Shown: positions 46,904 through 56,194 of the stretch, piece by piece | How the letters are laid out: each line of letters begins with the position of its first letter | Numbering within the stretch: the first letter of the stretch is position 1 | Notes under the pieces: generated by a model | The model's input: only the letters and a program-made list of their open reading frames with translations | Told to the model about the DNA's origin: nothing | Database searches by the model: none | Made by a program: the position numbers and the translations under genes | IMG/VR virus record: IMGVR_UViG_3300025410_000010 | Location: 1 to 64,000 of that record | Origin: a virus | DNA: 64,000 nucleotides | Direction: 5' to 3' (one strand)

Positions 46904-47140
46904 TTATAAGTAGTCTACTTCTAGATGTTCCATATAAGCAATAAAGTAATAAGCATCATCTGCGTATTCAAAAGCAATCACGTAATTATTATTACTAGCA
47001 TAAGCAACGTGTGATTCGTCAAAGGGCTGATCTTTAGTTGTCAACCAATCACGTATTTGTTGTGGAATAATAATGTTTTTATTCATCTCCACTGTATAGA
47101 TATAGTGGGAAAAGGGTCTAGTATATGCTTTCATGGTCAC
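46904..47140 (-). CDS. small protein, related to the LRFS-tail family
   Basis: 78 residues; IRDWLTTKDQPFDESHVAYA and DDAYYFIAYMEHLEVDYL parallel the family core. ATGA-coupled to the SGNH gene upstream. Confidence 0.6.
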   Translation of the reverse strand: MTMKAYTRPFSHYIYTVEMNKNIIIPQQIRDWLTTKDQPFDESHVAYASNNNYVIAFEYADDAYYFIAYMEHLEVDYL

Positions 47141-47931
47141 CCAAAATCTGGTGCAGCAGCAAATTCACGTTCTATAAATTTTGGGCTCTGTATTGTTTTA
47201 TGAGTAATAATACCTTCAACAAACTCTGTTTTAAAGTCTAGAGGAATCTTATAAGATATATTATTCACTATTTTGTTAGTTAGTATAGCATGATTAGTCC
47301 AAGTCAAATGATTGTATTTTCCATCCATACCAATTATATCATGTATACGTTCAAAGTACCATTTTTCATATTCATTACTATGTACATTAGTTAAGGGCAT
47401 ATTGGGCCAGTGAAAGTTATTAAATTTATGTCTATAATCTGTATTCAACCATTCGTATTCGTAGTACATAAGTGGTAGCAGTATAGTATGTAAGTTTTTT
47501 TCTTTAGTTAAGTGATCAAGATTGTATAAGAAGTCTATACAGTAAGTTTCGTATAATTCCTCATGATTTAGATGTATCAAGTAGTATTTTACAGCCTTCA
47601 TAAACTCTGCGCTTGTATGTTGTTCTGATATTGATTTTTTATTATTAAGCATAGTATTATTCGGTTTATCTTTAATAAACCATCTTCTAAACAAATTACT
47701 TATACCCACTATCAAAATGTCATTATCTTGTATATTATCGCGTTCTTGTCTAAACATATGATATGTATAATCTGGGCTCGAACCTGGGCATCCATGATTA
47801 ACAACTGATTGATTTAGTTGTTCTCCAATTGCTCTAATCCAAGGTTTAATACCTCGTTTCTTTTGTTCTGATTTATAATTTAAATTTTTAAAATCGCCGA
47901 TAAAGCTATCGCCAAACGCCCATATAGTCAT
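47137..47931 (-). CDS. GDS-type SGNH-like protein (B1)
   Basis: 264 residues. Nucleophile block WAFGDSFIGD, oxyanion Gly region GCPGSSPDYTYHMFRQERDN, IVGISN before RRWF, and C-terminal DGKYNHLTWTNH. All SGNH elements appear present, so it is probably active as an esterase or acyltransferase. No signal peptide. Confidence 0.75.
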   Translation of the reverse strand: MTIWAFGDSFIGDFKNLNYKSEQKKRGIKPWIRAIGEQLNQSVVNHGCPGSSPDYTYHMFRQERDNIQDNDILIVGISNLFRRWFIKDKPNNTMLNNKKSISEQHTSAEFMKAVKYYLIHLNHEELYETYCIDFLYNLDHLTKEKNLHTILLPLMYYEYEWLNTDYRHKFNNFHWPNMPLTNVHSNEYEKWYFERIHDIIGMDGKYNHLTWTNHAILTNKIVNNISYKIPLDFKTEFVEGIITHKTIQSPKFIEREFAAAPDFG

Positions 47932-47935
47932 GTTA

Positions 47936-48709
47936 TTATTTACTAGATCTATCTACAAAAGTATCCCAAGCAAAACCAAAGAATTCATCGGTATAATCTT
48001 GTTCATCTTTAAATCCTATATATTTTTCGACAAATCCTTGTGTTAGATCAATATCAGTACCTTGATTGATATGATTTATAATTTTATCTGCTAATATAAT
48101 ATGATTTGATTTAATCATATGATTAGGTCTTGGGTCTCCACGTTTATCATAAGCAAGACTTTCGTAGTAGTTTTTAAATTCGTCAGTCATTTCTTTTAAG
48201 TATAGATCGTCGTTCAACAGTCCTTTTGCTATATGTACCTTTGGTATTTTATTTTTAAAGTTTTCTAATATTTCTTCAGTATCTATACAAACGCATAGCA
48301 CCATAGTTTTAAGATTCAATTTTTCACTAAGTTCATTAACTGTATAGAGGAAATTAAAGAAGTTAATTCTATGTGGAACATAGTTAGTATCCAAGAATGC
48401 TCTATATCGTTTAATACTTTGAGTTTCGCTATACTCTCTTCCAAGATCGTCAGCAGCAAGATCAGGGTTACATTCAAAGAACCATCTTCTTGCTATCACA
48501 GTAGTTGTTATAATCAGTATATCGCCATTTTGTATATTATCACGTTCTCTGTGGAATTCGTTGTAAGTATATTCTAAATTAGTTCCACAAATTCCAAAAG
48601 TTTTCAAATCTGTATTATAATGATCAGCAATGATTTCCATATATTGTTTTTGATTTTCAGATTTATCAATAAGCGTAGCAAAGCTATCGCCAAACACCCA
48701 AACGGTCAT
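47936..48709 (-). CDS. GDS-type SGNH-like protein (B2)
   Basis: 257 residues from ATG 48709, placed by alignment (MTVWVFGDSFA) and a TTTGGAG site. GICGTNLEYTYNEFHRERDN, RRWFFE, and DPRPNHMIKSNH. Catalytic blocks are intact apart from the Asn block (TTT). Confidence 0.75.
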   Translation of the reverse strand: MTVWVFGDSFATLIDKSENQKQYMEIIADHYNTDLKTFGICGTNLEYTYNEFHRERDNIQNGDILIITTTVIARRWFFECNPDLAADDLGREYSETQSIKRYRAFLDTNYVPHRINFFNFLYTVNELSEKLNLKTMVLCVCIDTEEILENFKNKIPKVHIAKGLLNDDLYLKEMTDEFKNYYESLAYDKRGDPRPNHMIKSNHIILADKIINHINQGTDIDLTQGFVEKYIGFKDEQDYTDEFFGFAWDTFVDRSSK

Positions 48710-48784
48710 TATAAACTCCAAATAATATTGTGTTTTAATTAAATTTGTGTTATATTTATAAGCACTAATATGAGGAGCAATTTT

Positions 48785-49186
48785 ATGGATCAATTGCGGA
48801 ATGTATTCAATACCATGTATAGTTGGGATGGTTCATTAGGTCGATTAGAGTATTTCATGTATGGTTTATTATCGTCGTTAGTCAGTTGTATTTTATTAGC
48901 CTTGATCAATCCAGTATTAGATTCAGAAGGCTCTTTCTTTGTAGTATTAAGTATATCTTTACTGTTATTAGCCTTAAGCAACGCCGCATATACATCAGTA
49001 GTGTTAGTAATCAAGCGTCTACGTTCCATGGGGCTTGACACTGTACATATATGGTGGATAAGTGGATTATGGTTAGTAACGAGTATACATAGTTATGGGG
49101 AGCCCGAGAGTATTGTGACTTATTGTTTAGTTGCGATTGATTTGTTAGTATCTTTGTGGTTACTCTTTACGCCCGCAAAAAAGTAA
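48785..49186 (+). CDS. DUF805 membrane protein
   Basis: 133 residues, four membrane helices, with GSLGRLEYFMYG at the start and VIKRLRSMG in the middle, the two DUF805 signatures. GAGGAG site. Function of the family is unknown; it interrupts the SGNH array on the opposite strand. Confidence 0.8.
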   Translation: MDQLRNVFNTMYSWDGSLGRLEYFMYGLLSSLVSCILLALINPVLDSEGSFFVVLSISLLLLALSNAAYTSVVLVIKRLRSMGLDTVHIWWISGLWLVTSIHSYGEPESIVTYCLVAIDLLVSLWLLFTPAKK

Positions 49187-49282
49187 TTAAATGCATATAT
49201 ATTATGCATAGAAATTTTTGTTTAAAAACCGCGCTACCGCTTCGCGGCTGTGCGGGGGCTTGGGTTCCGAGGAGAGAGACTG
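49187..49282. other. intergenic with inverted repeats
   Basis: ATGCATA/TATGCAT (about 49193-49211) and CCGCG/CGCGG (about 49231-49249) inverted repeats follow the DUF805 stop. Possible termination or attenuation before 49283. Confidence 0.4.
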
Positions 49283-49462
49283 ATGTGGTTATACCATGAG
49301 GATGATGATTGGGTTGAGTGTGAGTTATTGCATGAATTTTTAGAGCACTATCAAATTAAGTATCATGACAGTGATTTTCATCATATAGAAAAAGTAGTAT
49401 CTAGGGATGATATAAAGGAAGTAGTGGATTGTGGGAAGTATCAATTAACAACCAATGGATAG
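49283..49462 (+). CDS. 59-residue acidic protein
   Basis: MWLYHEDDDWVECELLHEFL..., GAGGAG site. WVECELL...IKYHD is repeated as WIECEVL...IVYFD in the next gene. Confidence 0.6.
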   Translation: MWLYHEDDDWVECELLHEFLEHYQIKYHDSDFHHIEKVVSRDDIKEVVDCGKYQLTTNG

Positions 49463-49584
49463 AGTGTGAAGTTCTTTCTGATTTAGGGGAGGATTTTCGT
49501 ATTGTTTATTTTGATCCTATTCTTAATCTTGATCGTGAGCGCATAGTCAAGAAAACACAAGTCAGACATCGTCAACCAAATTGA
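49429..49584 (+). CDS. 51-residue paralogue, TTG start
   Basis: (L)WEVSINNQWIECEVLSDLGE..., TTG start with AAGGAAG 7 nt upstream, overlapping the previous gene by 34 nt and the convergent SGNH gene by 13 nt. Confidence 0.5.
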   Translation: MWEVSINNQWIECEVLSDLGEDFRIVYFDPILNLDRERIVKKTQVRHRQPN

Positions 49585-50336
49585 TGGAAGTTCCAAAGTT
49601 CTTCATTTAAGTGTGCATTATATAATTCATTTATACTGTATTCTTTGTTAGTTAAATTGTGTTCATTCAGCACATATTTGACAAAAGTATCAAACACAAT
49701 GGGTTCTTGATTTTTTATATTATTCACGATCTTATCTGCCAGTATGATATGATTTGATTTAATCATATGATTGGGTCTAAGATCATTTCTAGCATATTTT
49801 AATAATCCGTAACTCTGTATAAATTTTAAATCAAATTCCTTATAGCTTACATCAAAAAGATGTCCGTTGCTGAAGTTTATATATGGATAATCTGCTTTAC
49901 CTTGTTTAATTATATTATCTATAACTTCAAAGCAAGGAATTACAATAATATGACAGTTTAATTTTTTTCTTAAGTATTCTAAATTTTCCACAAAGTTAAT
50001 AAGATATGTAGGTATTATCTCGTTATTATTTGCGAGATATAGTGCGTAATATTTGTAAGCATCATTAGTATTTTGATAGATATCGACAGCATTAGCAGGT
50101 TTATCTTTAAAGAACCAACGACGATTAGTATCAGTTAGTGCCACGATTACAACATCGTTATTTTTAATATATTCTCTATTAACATTAAATTGATAATATG
50201 TATATTCTATAGCTGATCCACCTTGGCCAAAGCAATTCAAATTTTGATTTAATTTTTGTGCAATCAAGAGGGGCCAAACGTTTCCCCTATTAGGTTGTAT
50301 ATCTACAAAGCTATCACCAAACACCCAAACAGTCAT
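49572..50336 (-). CDS. GDS-type SGNH-like protein (B3)
   Basis: 254 residues. VWVFGDSFVD, GQGGSAIEYTYYQFNV, RRWFFKDKPAN, and DLRPNHMIKSNH. Catalytic Ser, Gly and Asp/His positions are kept. Confidence 0.75.
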   Translation of the reverse strand: MTVWVFGDSFVDIQPNRGNVWPLLIAQKLNQNLNCFGQGGSAIEYTYYQFNVNREYIKNNDVVIVALTDTNRRWFFKDKPANAVDIYQNTNDAYKYYALYLANNNEIIPTYLINFVENLEYLRKKLNCHIIVIPCFEVIDNIIKQGKADYPYINFSNGHLFDVSYKEFDLKFIQSYGLLKYARNDLRPNHMIKSNHIILADKIVNNIKNQEPIVFDTFVKYVLNEHNLTNKEYSINELYNAHLNEELWNFHQFG

Positions 50337-50347
50337 GTGTTATTTAA

Positions 50348-50355
50348 AATAAATA
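50348..50355 (+). promoter_or_regulatory. late-like box 4 nt from the 50360 ATG
   Basis: AATAAATA then CATT and the ATG: candidate leaderless late transcript. Confidence 0.5.
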
Positions 50356-50359
50356 CATT

Positions 50360-50707
50360 ATGGATAAAGTTATTAATGAATTTGTAAAGTTTGTTGCCAA
50401 GAAGTTACGTATGGATAAGATACCAGAAGTACGTATAGACAACGACCCTAATTTTGCCACAAGTAATAAAACTTTTGGGATATATTATCCAGATAAAAAC
50501 TCAACAACTGTTGAAGTGTATGGTCGTAACATAGTTGATATTTTGAGGACCATTGCTCATGAGTTAACCCATCACCGTCAGAATGAAGTAGGGTCAACAA
50601 AGAGTCATGTTGACCTAGAAATTGAAGCCACGTATGCTGCGGGTATATTAGTCAAGTTATATTGTGCTAATCATCCAGAGTTATACGGCTCTAGTGAAAT
50701 AGAATAA
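50360..50707 (+). CDS. HExxH zinc metallopeptidase-like protein
   Basis: 115 residues. HELTHHRQ (about residues 69-76) is a zinc-protease motif, followed by DLEIEATYAAG with a possible third ligand Glu. Small phage metallopeptidase; may process a virion or host protein late in infection. Confidence 0.75.
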   Translation: MDKVINEFVKFVAKKLRMDKIPEVRIDNDPNFATSNKTFGIYYPDKNSTTVEVYGRNIVDILRTIAHELTHHRQNEVGSTKSHVDLEIEATYAAGILVKLYCANHPELYGSSEIE

Positions 50708-50710
50708 ATA
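50703..50710 (+). promoter_or_regulatory. late-like box 4 nt from the 50715 ATG
   Basis: AATAAATA then CTAT and the ATG; same geometry as at 50348. Confidence 0.5.
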
Positions 50711-50714
50711 CTAT

Positions 50715-51083
50715 ATGCGAGCACGAGAATTTATAAATGAAACAACCCGTAAGTTGGATTTTACTGATCCATCGTTAACCCGTGCTACATATTTTCCGGG
50801 TATGGATCAATATTATAGATTCTACCGTATGAGTTTAGACATGGCACAAGTAGGTTCTGATGGTAAAGTAGAAGAACCATCATTAAGTCAGCCATTACAA
50901 GACAGTCCTTGTATGACTGCTTATACTAAAGAAGAAGCCAAAATGATTGATGTTGTTACCAAGTTAAGAGGCATCAACCATAAAGAATCTAGTGCAGGTG
51001 ATAGTAAAGAGTTACAAGGCACTAATACCAAGAGTCCAGTAGCAAAGTTTAAGCCTACTAAAAGACCATCACAGCGAGATTAA
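50715..51083 (+). CDS. probable late/virion-associated protein
   Basis: 122 residues. MRAREFINETTRKLD resembles the N-terminal tag on many proteins of marine T4-like phages. Rest is polar, disordered at the end (KSPVAKFKPTKRPS). Role unknown; late expression is suggested by the box. Confidence 0.65.
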   Translation: MRAREFINETTRKLDFTDPSLTRATYFPGMDQYYRFYRMSLDMAQVGSDGKVEEPSLSQPLQDSPCMTAYTKEEAKMIDVVTKLRGINHKESSAGDSKELQGTNTKSPVAKFKPTKRPSQRD

Positions 51084-51840
51084 AAGTTTCGTTTTTTATC
51101 CAGTTTTGATCTTTAATTTTATCAACAGTAATGACATTTTTTATAAAGCCATTTGTTAAATCGATTGATATATTATTATTGATATTATCAATTATTTTCT
51201 TTGCCAGTATGATATGATTTGATTTTATAAAGTGATTAACTCTAATATCTTTAATACCTGCTGAAAAGTCGTAATTATAAAAGAAATCTTTAGAGTATTC
51301 ATCAAAACTAGGAGTAACCAATTTATCAATACTAAACTGTATATTGGGCCACAGAGATTTTTTATTTTTAATCCAATTATCTGTATCGTAAAAATTAATA
51401 AGAACGATAGTGTGGAGATATTTTTTTTGTGTTAAGTAATCTAAGTGATATAGAAAATTAGTAACATATTCTAAGTAAGCATCTTCGTTATAAAGATATT
51501 TTGTAAAGTATTCTAATGCTTCGTTTTCTTTTAGATTATTAGTGGGGCTAGTTTGTGTACAAGTGTAACCTTTAGTATCTGTATCCGGAGTAGCAGTATG
51601 TTCGGGATATGATTTAAAAAACCATCTTCTGCTATGTGTAGTAAGTGTTATTATAACGATATCTTTATAATTGATATTTTGTTCGTATTCGTAAAATTTT
51701 GTATAAGTGTATTCAGCACTAGATCCAACCAGTCCAAAGCATTTAATATCTTGATCGAGTTCTCTTGCTATTCTATTCATCCATTGGTCTTGAAGACCGG
51801 GATATTGATGAGCATAACTATCGCCAAACACCCATATCAT
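51058..51840 (-). CDS. GDS-type SGNH-like protein (B4)
   Basis: 260 residues. IWVFGDSYAH, GLVGSSAEYTYTKF, RRWFFKSYPEHT, DIRVNHFIKSNH. Catalytic positions kept. ATGA-coupled to B5; the 3' end overlaps the plus-strand gene by 26 nt. Confidence 0.75.
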   Translation of the reverse strand: MIWVFGDSYAHQYPGLQDQWMNRIARELDQDIKCFGLVGSSAEYTYTKFYEYEQNINYKDIVIITLTTHSRRWFFKSYPEHTATPDTDTKGYTCTQTSPTNNLKENEALEYFTKYLYNEDAYLEYVTNFLYHLDYLTQKKYLHTIVLINFYDTDNWIKNKKSLWPNIQFSIDKLVTPSFDEYSKDFFYNYDFSAGIKDIRVNHFIKSNHIILAKKIIDNINNNISIDLTNGFIKNVITVDKIKDQNWIKNETFNLAVMVF

Positions 51841-52577
51841 TGAAACAGTTCGTTTTTAGAAAAGGTTGGATCATTAACTGCATCTTCAGACATTAAGTGT
51901 TTTTCAAATTCAGTTGTAAGATCGATAGTAGTTTTATTTTTAACATTTTCAACAATTTTTTTAGCAAGTATCAAATGATTAGTTTTCAATAAGTGATTTA
52001 ATCTACGATCGTTATCACCGTAAGTTTTTCCTTGATTATCTTTATCAAAAAATTCGTAAGTATATTCGTACATACTAACATCGAGAAGTATACCGTTAGC
52101 AAAGTTGAATAACGGGAATCTATTTCTTTTATCTAAAAGGAAGTCATATACGTCTAAAAAGTTTGCTATTATAATAGTATGAAGATTTAATTTTTCAGTT
52201 AGTGCATGTACATTAAAAAGAAAATCGATTAGATAAACTTTATGTACATCGGGATTAAAGTCTAAGTGTTCTCTGTATAGTTCTATTGCCTTAGTTTCTT
52301 TCTTATCACCTCTAGGGCTAGTATTACTATTATGTCCAGGAAAATCTTTAAAGAACCAACGACGATCTAGTCCAGTAAGTACAAGCACTACAACGTCATT
52401 TCCTTCAATCTTTTTTCTAGCAATATTAAACCTATGATAAGTGAATTCCAAACTAGATCCATTAAGTCCCATCGACCAAGGTGTAGTTCCTAGATCTGTT
52501 GCTGCTTTCTGCATCCATTGTTCTGGAGTATTATCTTTCATCTGTGCAAAGCTATCACCGAATACCCATAGTGTCAT
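51837..52577 (-). CDS. GDS-type SGNH-like protein (B5)
   Basis: 246 residues from ATG 52577, chosen by alignment and GAGGAG, which overlaps the upstream stop. LWVFGDSFAQ, GLNGSSLEFTYHRF, RRWFFKDFPGH, DRRLNHLLKTNH. Catalytic positions kept. Confidence 0.75.
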   Translation of the reverse strand: MTLWVFGDSFAQMKDNTPEQWMQKAATDLGTTPWSMGLNGSSLEFTYHRFNIARKKIEGNDVVVLVLTGLDRRWFFKDFPGHNSNTSPRGDKKETKAIELYREHLDFNPDVHKVYLIDFLFNVHALTEKLNLHTIIIANFLDVYDFLLDKRNRFPLFNFANGILLDVSMYEYTYEFFDKDNQGKTYGDNDRRLNHLLKTNHLILAKKIVENVKNKTTIDLTTEFEKHLMSEDAVNDPTFSKNELFQ

Positions 52578-52578
52578 T

Positions 52579-53334
52579 TTATTCTCCTCGAGCTTTTGCC
52601 ATAAAGCCATCAAATAGTTCATTTTTAATAAAGTCAGGATCTTGTATAACTTTATCATCTAATATATTAATAATAAATCCTTGTGTAAGATCTATAGGTT
52701 TTTTATATAGTATATTATCAATTACTTTATCTTTCATAATGATATGATTTGATTTAATTGCATGATTAACTCTCACATCATTTTTAGCAAACCATCCTGG
52801 GCCATATTTGTTTAGGAATTCTGTTTTCCATTCTTCCTTTGACAAATCCCCAAATTTACCAATTGGAAAGTGTAAATTTTTTAATTCTTTTTGATATTTT
52901 CTCACTATATTGTCAGCATCGATAAAATTTGGAAGTACTATAATATGTACATTTTTTTTTAAAGCAAAGTAATCTAAGTGATATAAAAAGTTTGTAAAAT
53001 ATACTTCAGTTATTTCTTCTAAGAACCACAAGTATCTATAATAGTTTTTAATTGCTTTTGTCTTTTTCTCTGTTCCCGGTTCGCCTGGATCTAAGATAGG
53101 ATCTTCAAAAAACCATCTTTTCTCAAGGGTATTAAGAGACATTATGATAATATCATTTTCTTTTATATCTGATTCTTTTTGATTAAACCTATAGTAAGTA
53201 TATTCTAAACTTGATCTAGTTTTAACGCAACTAATTACTTTTTGATTTAAAGTAGTAGCAACATTCTGTATCCAACTATCGGGCAAGTATTTAAAATATC
53301 TAGCGGGACAATCACCAAAGATCCACATAGTCAC
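52579..53334 (-). CDS. SGNH-like protein with Ser-to-Cys change (B6)
   Basis: 251 residues. The nucleophile block reads WIFGDCPARYF: Cys replaces the catalytic Ser. The oxyanion region reads KTRSSLEYTYYRF, without the Gly found in B1-B5. The C-terminal DVRVNHAIKSNH is kept. Probably inactive or altered in chemistry. Confidence 0.75.
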   Translation of the reverse strand: MTMWIFGDCPARYFKYLPDSWIQNVATTLNQKVISCVKTRSSLEYTYYRFNQKESDIKENDIIIMSLNTLEKRWFFEDPILDPGEPGTEKKTKAIKNYYRYLWFLEEITEVYFTNFLYHLDYFALKKNVHIIVLPNFIDADNIVRKYQKELKNLHFPIGKFGDLSKEEWKTEFLNKYGPGWFAKNDVRVNHAIKSNHIIMKDKVIDNILYKKPIDLTQGFIINILDDKVIQDPDFIKNELFDGFMAKARGE

Positions 53335-54074
53335 TTTATTGCTCCTTCGAACAATTCGTCTTTGAATACTATGGGGTCTGTTAGTAATCTATTATCAAGT
53401 ACACCCTGTATCATTTGATTGTTTAGATCAATGGGAGTTTTATTTTTAATATTATCAATAATCTTATCTGATAGAATTTTATGATTTGATTTAATTAAAT
53501 GATTAAATCTAATATCACTTTTCATAAACCAATCAACACCACTCATGGCTACTATATCTGATTTAAATTCATAATCGCTAATAATTCCTATTCTTCCTCT
53601 TGCTATATGTAATGCTGGAATTTCATTATTTCTATATAGATCGGCAAGCAGTGAATCAAAATCAAAAAAGTTTGGTAAGATGATAGTATGAAGATTTTTC
53701 TTTTCTGTAAAATGATTTAAGTTGTATAAAAAATTGATTAGAAATGTTTTATGCATTTCGTCAAAATGACTTAGATATTTCATATAATTTTGAAATGCAT
53801 TAATTTGATCTTCAGTGAGATCTAAAACTCTAAATGGATAATCTTTAAAGAACCACCTTCTTATTAAAGTAGTGACTGTAATTATAACAATATCGTTATC
53901 TTGTATATTGTCTCTTTCCTCGTTAAATTTGTAAAACATATATTCAAGAGTTGACAGTGGTTTAGAATAAGATTTTACATCTTGTTTTAATAATTTAGAT
54001 GTTCGTTCAACCCAACTATCGGGTAAATGTTCAAAATGTTTTGAAAAGCTATCGCCAAAGGTCCAAATAGTCAT
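53331..54074 (-). CDS. GDS-type SGNH-like protein (B7)
   Basis: 247 residues. WTFGDSFSKHF keeps Ser, but the oxyanion block is SKPLSTLEYMFYKF, lacking the Gly. RRWFFKDYPF and DIRFNHLIKSNH are kept. ATGA-coupled on both sides. Confidence 0.75.
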   Translation of the reverse strand: MTIWTFGDSFSKHFEHLPDSWVERTSKLLKQDVKSYSKPLSTLEYMFYKFNEERDNIQDNDIVIITVTTLIRRWFFKDYPFRVLDLTEDQINAFQNYMKYLSHFDEMHKTFLINFLYNLNHFTEKKNLHTIILPNFFDFDSLLADLYRNNEIPALHIARGRIGIISDYEFKSDIVAMSGVDWFMKSDIRFNHLIKSNHKILSDKIIDNIKNKTPIDLNNQMIQGVLDNRLLTDPIVFKDELFEGAIK

Positions 54075-54733
54075 TTTGATTGTATTCCAACTGCTCTTGT
54101 AACAAATCCATTAAACAGTTCATCTTTTTGAAATTCTTCATTATTAAGTAGATCTATATCTATAATTTCTTTTTTAAATCCATCAGTAAGATCAATAGGA
54201 GTGTTATTATTAATAAAGTTCATAATTTTTTTGAATAATATTTTATGATTTGATTTAATCATATGATTAACTCTAATGTCGTGAAATATTAACCATTCGT
54301 AACCTTGTTGTTCGAGATGTTCTGATTTCCATTCATTTCTTGCAACATCACTATATTTTCCATGAGCGAAGTGTATATAGGGATATTGATCTTTAATTGG
54401 ATCTAAAAAATTATTAACAGTATCGAAAAGGGTAAAGACTATTGTCTTTAAGTTTTTTTCTTTCGAAAGATTATTTAGATCTATTATAAAGCGAAGTAAT
54501 TCTGATTCGTCTAATGTATTTTCAATAACTGACAAGCATATAATAACTACATCATTATCTTTAATATTATTTTTTTGATGATAGTATGCAGCGTATAATA
54601 TATTCAGATCTCCAATTACTTTTCCGTAGATAAAAAGATCTTGACCTAATTTTTTTGACAGTTTTTCAATCCAACTGTCTTTAAGCATTCTAAAATGTCT
54701 TGTAGCACTATCGCCAAAGATTTGTATAGTCAT
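54071..54733 (-). CDS. shortened SGNH-like protein (B8)
   Basis: 220 residues, the shortest member. IQIFGDSATRHF keeps Ser; the RRWFF block is deleted (SVIENTLDESELL instead) and the following region shortened; DIRVNHMIKSNH is kept. First gene of this run, under an exact late box. Confidence 0.75.
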   Translation of the reverse strand: MTIQIFGDSATRHFRMLKDSWIEKLSKKLGQDLFIYGKVIGDLNILYAAYYHQKNNIKDNDVVIICLSVIENTLDESELLRFIIDLNNLSKEKNLKTIVFTLFDTVNNFLDPIKDQYPYIHFAHGKYSDVARNEWKSEHLEQQGYEWLIFHDIRVNHMIKSNHKILFKKIMNFINNNTPIDLTDGFKKEIIDIDLLNNEEFQKDELFNGFVTRAVGIQSK

Positions 54734-54738
54734 GGGAA

Positions 54739-54746
54739 TATTTATA
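54739..54746 (-). promoter_or_regulatory. T4-type late promoter of the SGNH run
   Basis: TATAAATA on the minus strand, 5 nt before the ATG at 54733. It would start a leaderless or nearly leaderless message covering the coupled genes B8 to B4. Confidence 0.6.
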
Positions 54747-56157
54747 GATCGTCTTCGTTATTATTCAAATTTCCTAATAGTTCTCTTAATTTGCTACTAC
54801 CTGTTGTTGCTCTAATTTTAGCCATATCCTTAATTGGATCATTTGCCGGAGTATTTGGTGTTACCGTAGTTCTACTTTTAATACTATCAGCAATCTTGCT
54901 ACGACCACCTGACTGATTCATATCGTCATCGTCATCGTCGCAATCACTAATTCTCAGTGTATCTGGATCAAAAGCTAGATCAACTTTCTGTCCAACACCA
55001 CTAGAGGATCTTGTCTTCATAAATTGAATTTGATAACGTCCACGTTCTCTCATTGCTCTACTTGTAAAGATACCAATAACATTATCTGCTGTCTGTATCT
55101 TACTAAGTCCGCCACTAATATGACTGTGATCAAATTCAACTTCTTCAACTGCTGCTCTGTTTAACTGACTTGCTGTTACGAGTACTGCCTTAATCTCCAT
55201 GCCAAAGTTTCTAAGTTCTTCTGATACATATTTGTCTTTAATAAACAAGTTTTCAGCACTAACTTTAACGCCCATTGGCATTAATAGATCTAAGTAATCG
55301 ATTAAGATAGCATCGGGCATGAAGCCTTTTCTAATTGAATATTCTTTTACATATGCTCTTAAGTCATTAACATTCTTACCACTGGGCATATACTTAACTT
55401 GTATTGCTCCGCCCTTTTTACCTGCGACTTTAACTTTAATTTCAACGTCATCAATCTGTTTAAAAATTTCTCTAGTAGTAACACCGGTAATCATACTATC
55501 AATACGCATAGATGTAAGTTCTTCACTAAGTTCTAATGAGACATAAAGAACATTAAGTCCAACTGAAGAAAAGTTAACAGCAAGATTCTGTAGGAACAAA
55601 CTCTTACCAGCACCAGAACCACCTGCAAAGATATTCAGTTCTCCTCGATTAAAGCCGCCATAGAGTTTTTGATCTATAGCCTTCCATCCAGTAGATACCT
55701 GTCCATTATTATCTTTAAGTTTCAGAAGTCTACTTCTCGGATCAAAGAAATAATCAGTGCCCATATCTTTAGCAAGACTAATTTGTACCGCAGCCTTAAT
55801 CTTTGCTTCTACAGGACCATAATCGCCTTTTCCAAGCAAGTCTGCGCATTCGAGGATTGCACGTTCTAAGGCTTTATGTCTAGCAAACTTCTCAAACTCA
55901 TCAAGCAGCCATTCATAATTTTCCTTAGGAACATCTGTAGCATCTTGTAAGTCAAGTCCAGTATCTGCCTTAATAATTTTTAGTTCAGGCATTACCTTAT
56001 ATTTGTCTACATATACTTTAAGTTTTTCTGCAACTGGTTGTAGTTTACGATCAAATGACTGTGGATCAAAGATGTTTTGTACTCTCACAAACGATTCTGC
56101 GTCTGCTAAGAACATCTCCAAATAAAGTTTCTGTATGTCGTAAGAGTACTCTGCCAT
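54742..56157 (-). CDS. replicative DNA helicase (T4 gp41/DnaB-like)
   Basis: 471 residues. N-terminal helical domain, then a RecA-like core with Walker A AGGSGAGKS (about residue 178), LYVSLELSEE and ILIDYLDLL (Walker B). Acidic DDDDDD near residue 410 and a disordered tail. 5'-3' helicase of the replisome, partner of the primase at 57801. Confidence 0.9.
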   Translation of the reverse strand: MAEYSYDIQKLYLEMFLADAESFVRVQNIFDPQSFDRKLQPVAEKLKVYVDKYKVMPELKIIKADTGLDLQDATDVPKENYEWLLDEFEKFARHKALERAILECADLLGKGDYGPVEAKIKAAVQISLAKDMGTDYFFDPRSRLLKLKDNNGQVSTGWKAIDQKLYGGFNRGELNIFAGGSGAGKSLFLQNLAVNFSSVGLNVLYVSLELSEELTSMRIDSMITGVTTREIFKQIDDVEIKVKVAGKKGGAIQVKYMPSGKNVNDLRAYVKEYSIRKGFMPDAILIDYLDLLMPMGVKVSAENLFIKDKYVSEELRNFGMEIKAVLVTASQLNRAAVEEVEFDHSHISGGLSKIQTADNVIGIFTSRAMRERGRYQIQFMKTRSSSGVGQKVDLAFDPDTLRISDCDDDDDDMNQSGGRSKIADSIKSRTTVTPNTPANDPIKDMAKIRATTGSSKLRELLGNLNNNEDDL

Positions 56158-56194
56158 ATTGTATTATAGTACCTTGATTGGTTTAAGTAAAAGA

